Assembly: GCA_900555345.1 (NCBI GenBank)
Contig: USKS01000076.1
Coordinates: 1-6,963 of the forward strand
DNA from: an uncultured Eubacteriales bacterium
GTDB taxonomy: Bacteria; Bacillota_A; Clostridia; Oscillospirales; CAG-272
Length of the DNA stretch: 6,963 nucleotides
Direction of reading: 5' to 3'
Shown here piece by piece: positions 5,675 to 6,963 of this stretch. A model generated the notes under the pieces. It ran no database searches. It was not told the DNA's origin and saw only the letters and a list, made by a program, of their open reading frames with translations. The position numbers were made by a program, and so were the translations under genes. Position 1 is the first letter of the stretch; the number at the start of each line of letters is the position of its first letter.

Positions 5675-5681
5675 TTTGGAC

Positions 5682-5729
5682 TTTTCGCCGTGCGGCGAAA
5701 AAAGTATATGCCGCGCGCAGCGCGGCGTA
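5682..5729 (+). other. Two tandem hairpins between ldhA and the flavodiiron gene
   Basis: The 92-bp gap contains two stem-loops back to back. The first pairs 5682-5690 with 5693-5701; its inner pairs must open to make a loop. The second pairs 5707-5716 with 5720-5729, a 10-bp stem with one G-U and a GCA loop. Neither is followed by T residues on the + strand; the next bases are A-rich, leading to AAAGGA (5753-5758). They may attenuate, stabilise or process an ldhA-flavodiiron transcript. No good promoter for the flavodiiron gene is visible after them. Confidence 0.55.
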
Positions 5730-5766
5730 CATATAAAAGATTATAAAAAGCGAAAGGACATACAAA

Positions 5767-6927
5767 ATGAGAAAAATTGCAGAAGAAATTTACTATATCG
5801 GCGTAAACGATCACGATATAGATCTTTTTGAGGGTCAGTACGTTGTGGAGAACGGAATGGCGTATAATTCATACGTAGTCAAGGGTGAAAAAATCGCCGT
5901 TATGGACACGGTGGGCGCGCACTTCGGCGGCGAGTGGTTTGCAAATCTTGAAGATGCGCTGTCGGGCGCGTGCCCCGACTATCTTGTCGTGCAGCACATG
6001 GAGCCCGACCACAGCGCAATGATAGCGGCTTTTGCAAGTAAGTATCCCGAGGCAAAGATGGTTGCAAGCGCAAAGGCGTTTGTTATGATGAAGAACTTTT
6101 TCGGCACCGACTTTGAAGACCGCCGCATAGTTGCGGGCGAGGGCGACACTCTCGATCTGGGCGGCAGAACTCTTACATTTGTAACTGCGCCCATGGTGCA
6201 CTGGCCCGAGGTCATCGTTACATATGACGACAAGGCAAAAGCGCTGTTCTCGGCAGACGGCTTCGGCAAGTTCGGCGCGCTTGACGTCGACGAGGACTGG
6301 GCGTGCGAGGCAAGACGCTACTATTTCGGCATAGTGGGCAAGTACGGCGTGCAGGTGCAGGCGCTTCTCAAAAAGGCAGCCGCGCTTGATATTCGGATGA
6401 TACTGCCTCTGCACGGACCTGTGCTTTCGGAAAACCTCGGATACTATCTCGACCTTTACAACACATGGTCGTCCTACGGCACCGAGAGCGAGGGCGTTGT
6501 GATAGCATACACCTCCGTGTACGGCAACACAAAAACGGCAGTTGAGCTTCTGGAAAAAGAGCTTTGCGCGTGCGGCTGCAGGAAAGTCTCCGTGTGCGAT
6601 CTTGCCCGCTGCGACATGGCGGAGGCGGTCGAGGACGCTTTCCGCTACGGAAAGATCGTTCTCGCGACGACCACATACAACGGCACTGTCTTCCCGTTCA
6701 TGCGCGAGTTTATAGAAGAGCTTTGCGAGCGGGGATTTCGCAATAAGACCGTGGGCTTTGTTGAAAACGGCTCATGGGCGCCCGTGGCTGCAAAGGTCAT
6801 GGCAAAAATGCTTGAGGGCTGCAAAGACCTGACATATACCGCTGCAGGCGTGCATATCCGCTCCGCCGTCAACGGTGCAAATAAAGAGGAAATTGCCGCG
6901 CTTGCAAAGGAGCTTTGCGGCGGCTGA
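5767..6927 (+). CDS. fprA: Class A flavodiiron protein (O2/NO reductase)
   Basis: This 386-residue cytoplasmic protein has the two-domain core of flavodiiron proteins, which reduce O2 to water and/or NO to N2O with electrons from rubredoxin or a similar carrier. Residues 1-240 form the metallo-beta-lactamase-like domain. The diiron ligands are visible as HMEPDH (77-82; H77, E79, D81), H145 in MVHWPE, D164 in SADGFG and H216 in LPLHGP. Residues 243-384 form a flavodoxin-like domain with the FMN phosphate loop YTSVYGNTKTA (248-258), TTTYNG (301-306) and ENGSWAP (333-339). There is no C-terminal rubredoxin or flavin-reductase domain, so an external donor is needed, and none is encoded here. AAAGGA (5753-5758) precedes ATG 5767 by 8 nt. 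The gene lies 92 bp after ldhA and may be read from its promoter. O2 versus NO preference cannot be told from sequence. Confidence 0.95.
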   Translation: MRKIAEEIYYIGVNDHDIDLFEGQYVVENGMAYNSYVVKGEKIAVMDTVGAHFGGEWFANLEDALSGACPDYLVVQHMEPDHSAMIAAFASKYPEAKMVASAKAFVMMKNFFGTDFEDRRIVAGEGDTLDLGGRTLTFVTAPMVHWPEVIVTYDDKAKALFSADGFGKFGALDVDEDWACEARRYYFGIVGKYGVQVQALLKKAAALDIRMILPLHGPVLSENLGYYLDLYNTWSSYGTESEGVVIAYTSVYGNTKTAVELLEKELCACGCRKVSVCDLARCDMAEAVEDAFRYGKIVLATTTYNGTVFPFMREFIEELCERGFRNKTVGFVENGSWAPVAAKVMAKMLEGCKDLTYTAAGVHIRSAVNGANKEEIAALAKELCGG

Positions 6928-6963
6928 ATACTTTGCGGGCGATAAAACACGGCTGCCGTACAG

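Noticed and set aside
5676..5704. TTGGAC at 5676-5681 as the -35 of a flavodiiron promoter
   Set aside because: The position 17 bp downstream is AAAAAG, not a -10 element, and the region is occupied by the first hairpin.
6928..6963. Terminal 36 bases after the flavodiiron gene
   Set aside because: No complete hairpin with T-run, promoter or start codon with a ribosome binding site is visible. The window ends too soon to judge.

Overview
The window reads as chromosomal DNA of a strictly anaerobic Gram-positive bacterium, most likely a gut-type member of Clostridia (Bacillota). The evidence is AAAGGA-type ribosome binding sites, near-consensus sigma-70/SigA promoters, frequent ATA isoleucine codons despite moderately high GC, and the gene content: a class A flavodiiron protein, a fermentative D-lactate dehydrogenase, and the QueH type of epoxyqueuosine reductase. 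This placement is inference from gene content, not a phylogeny. All six confident genes are on the + strand and densely packed. No mobile element, CRISPR array, tRNA or rRNA was seen.

Region 1 (1-2691): a short possible gene tail, then a promoter whose -35 box lies inside a 21-bp dyad. A strongly structured leader of about 190 nt follows, with riboswitch-like mutually exclusive pairings. Next is a two-gene unit: a fusion of a winged helix-turn-helix domain to a LicC-type (phosphocholine) cytidylyltransferase, then an APC-family permease. This looks like uptake of a small amine or amino acid linked to making a CDP-activated head group, possibly autoregulated by the fused DNA-binding domain. 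The kinase (LicA) and transferase (LicD) that would complete a classical phosphocholine pathway are not in the window.

Region 2 (2692-4464): an exact consensus promoter (TTGACA-N17-TATAAT) followed by a perfect 15-bp hairpin in the transcribed leader. It drives a DMT/EamA transporter and queH (queuosine tRNA modification), and the unit ends in a good rho-independent terminator.

Region 3 (4465-6963): a second strong promoter with an extended -10 and a 113-nt structured leader. It drives an E. coli LdhA-type D-lactate dehydrogenase carrying an unusual cysteine-rich C-terminal tail. After two tandem hairpins comes a flavodiiron oxygen/NO reductase. Both enzymes are electron sinks, one using NADH and pyruvate and the other reduced rubredoxin-type carriers with O2 or NO, so the pair fits redox balancing and oxygen defence in an anaerobe.

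No unmistakably new multi-gene system is present. The observations most worth checking are the dyad plus switching leader before the HTH-LicC fusion, the Cys-rich LdhA tail, and the hairpin directly downstream of the consensus promoter.
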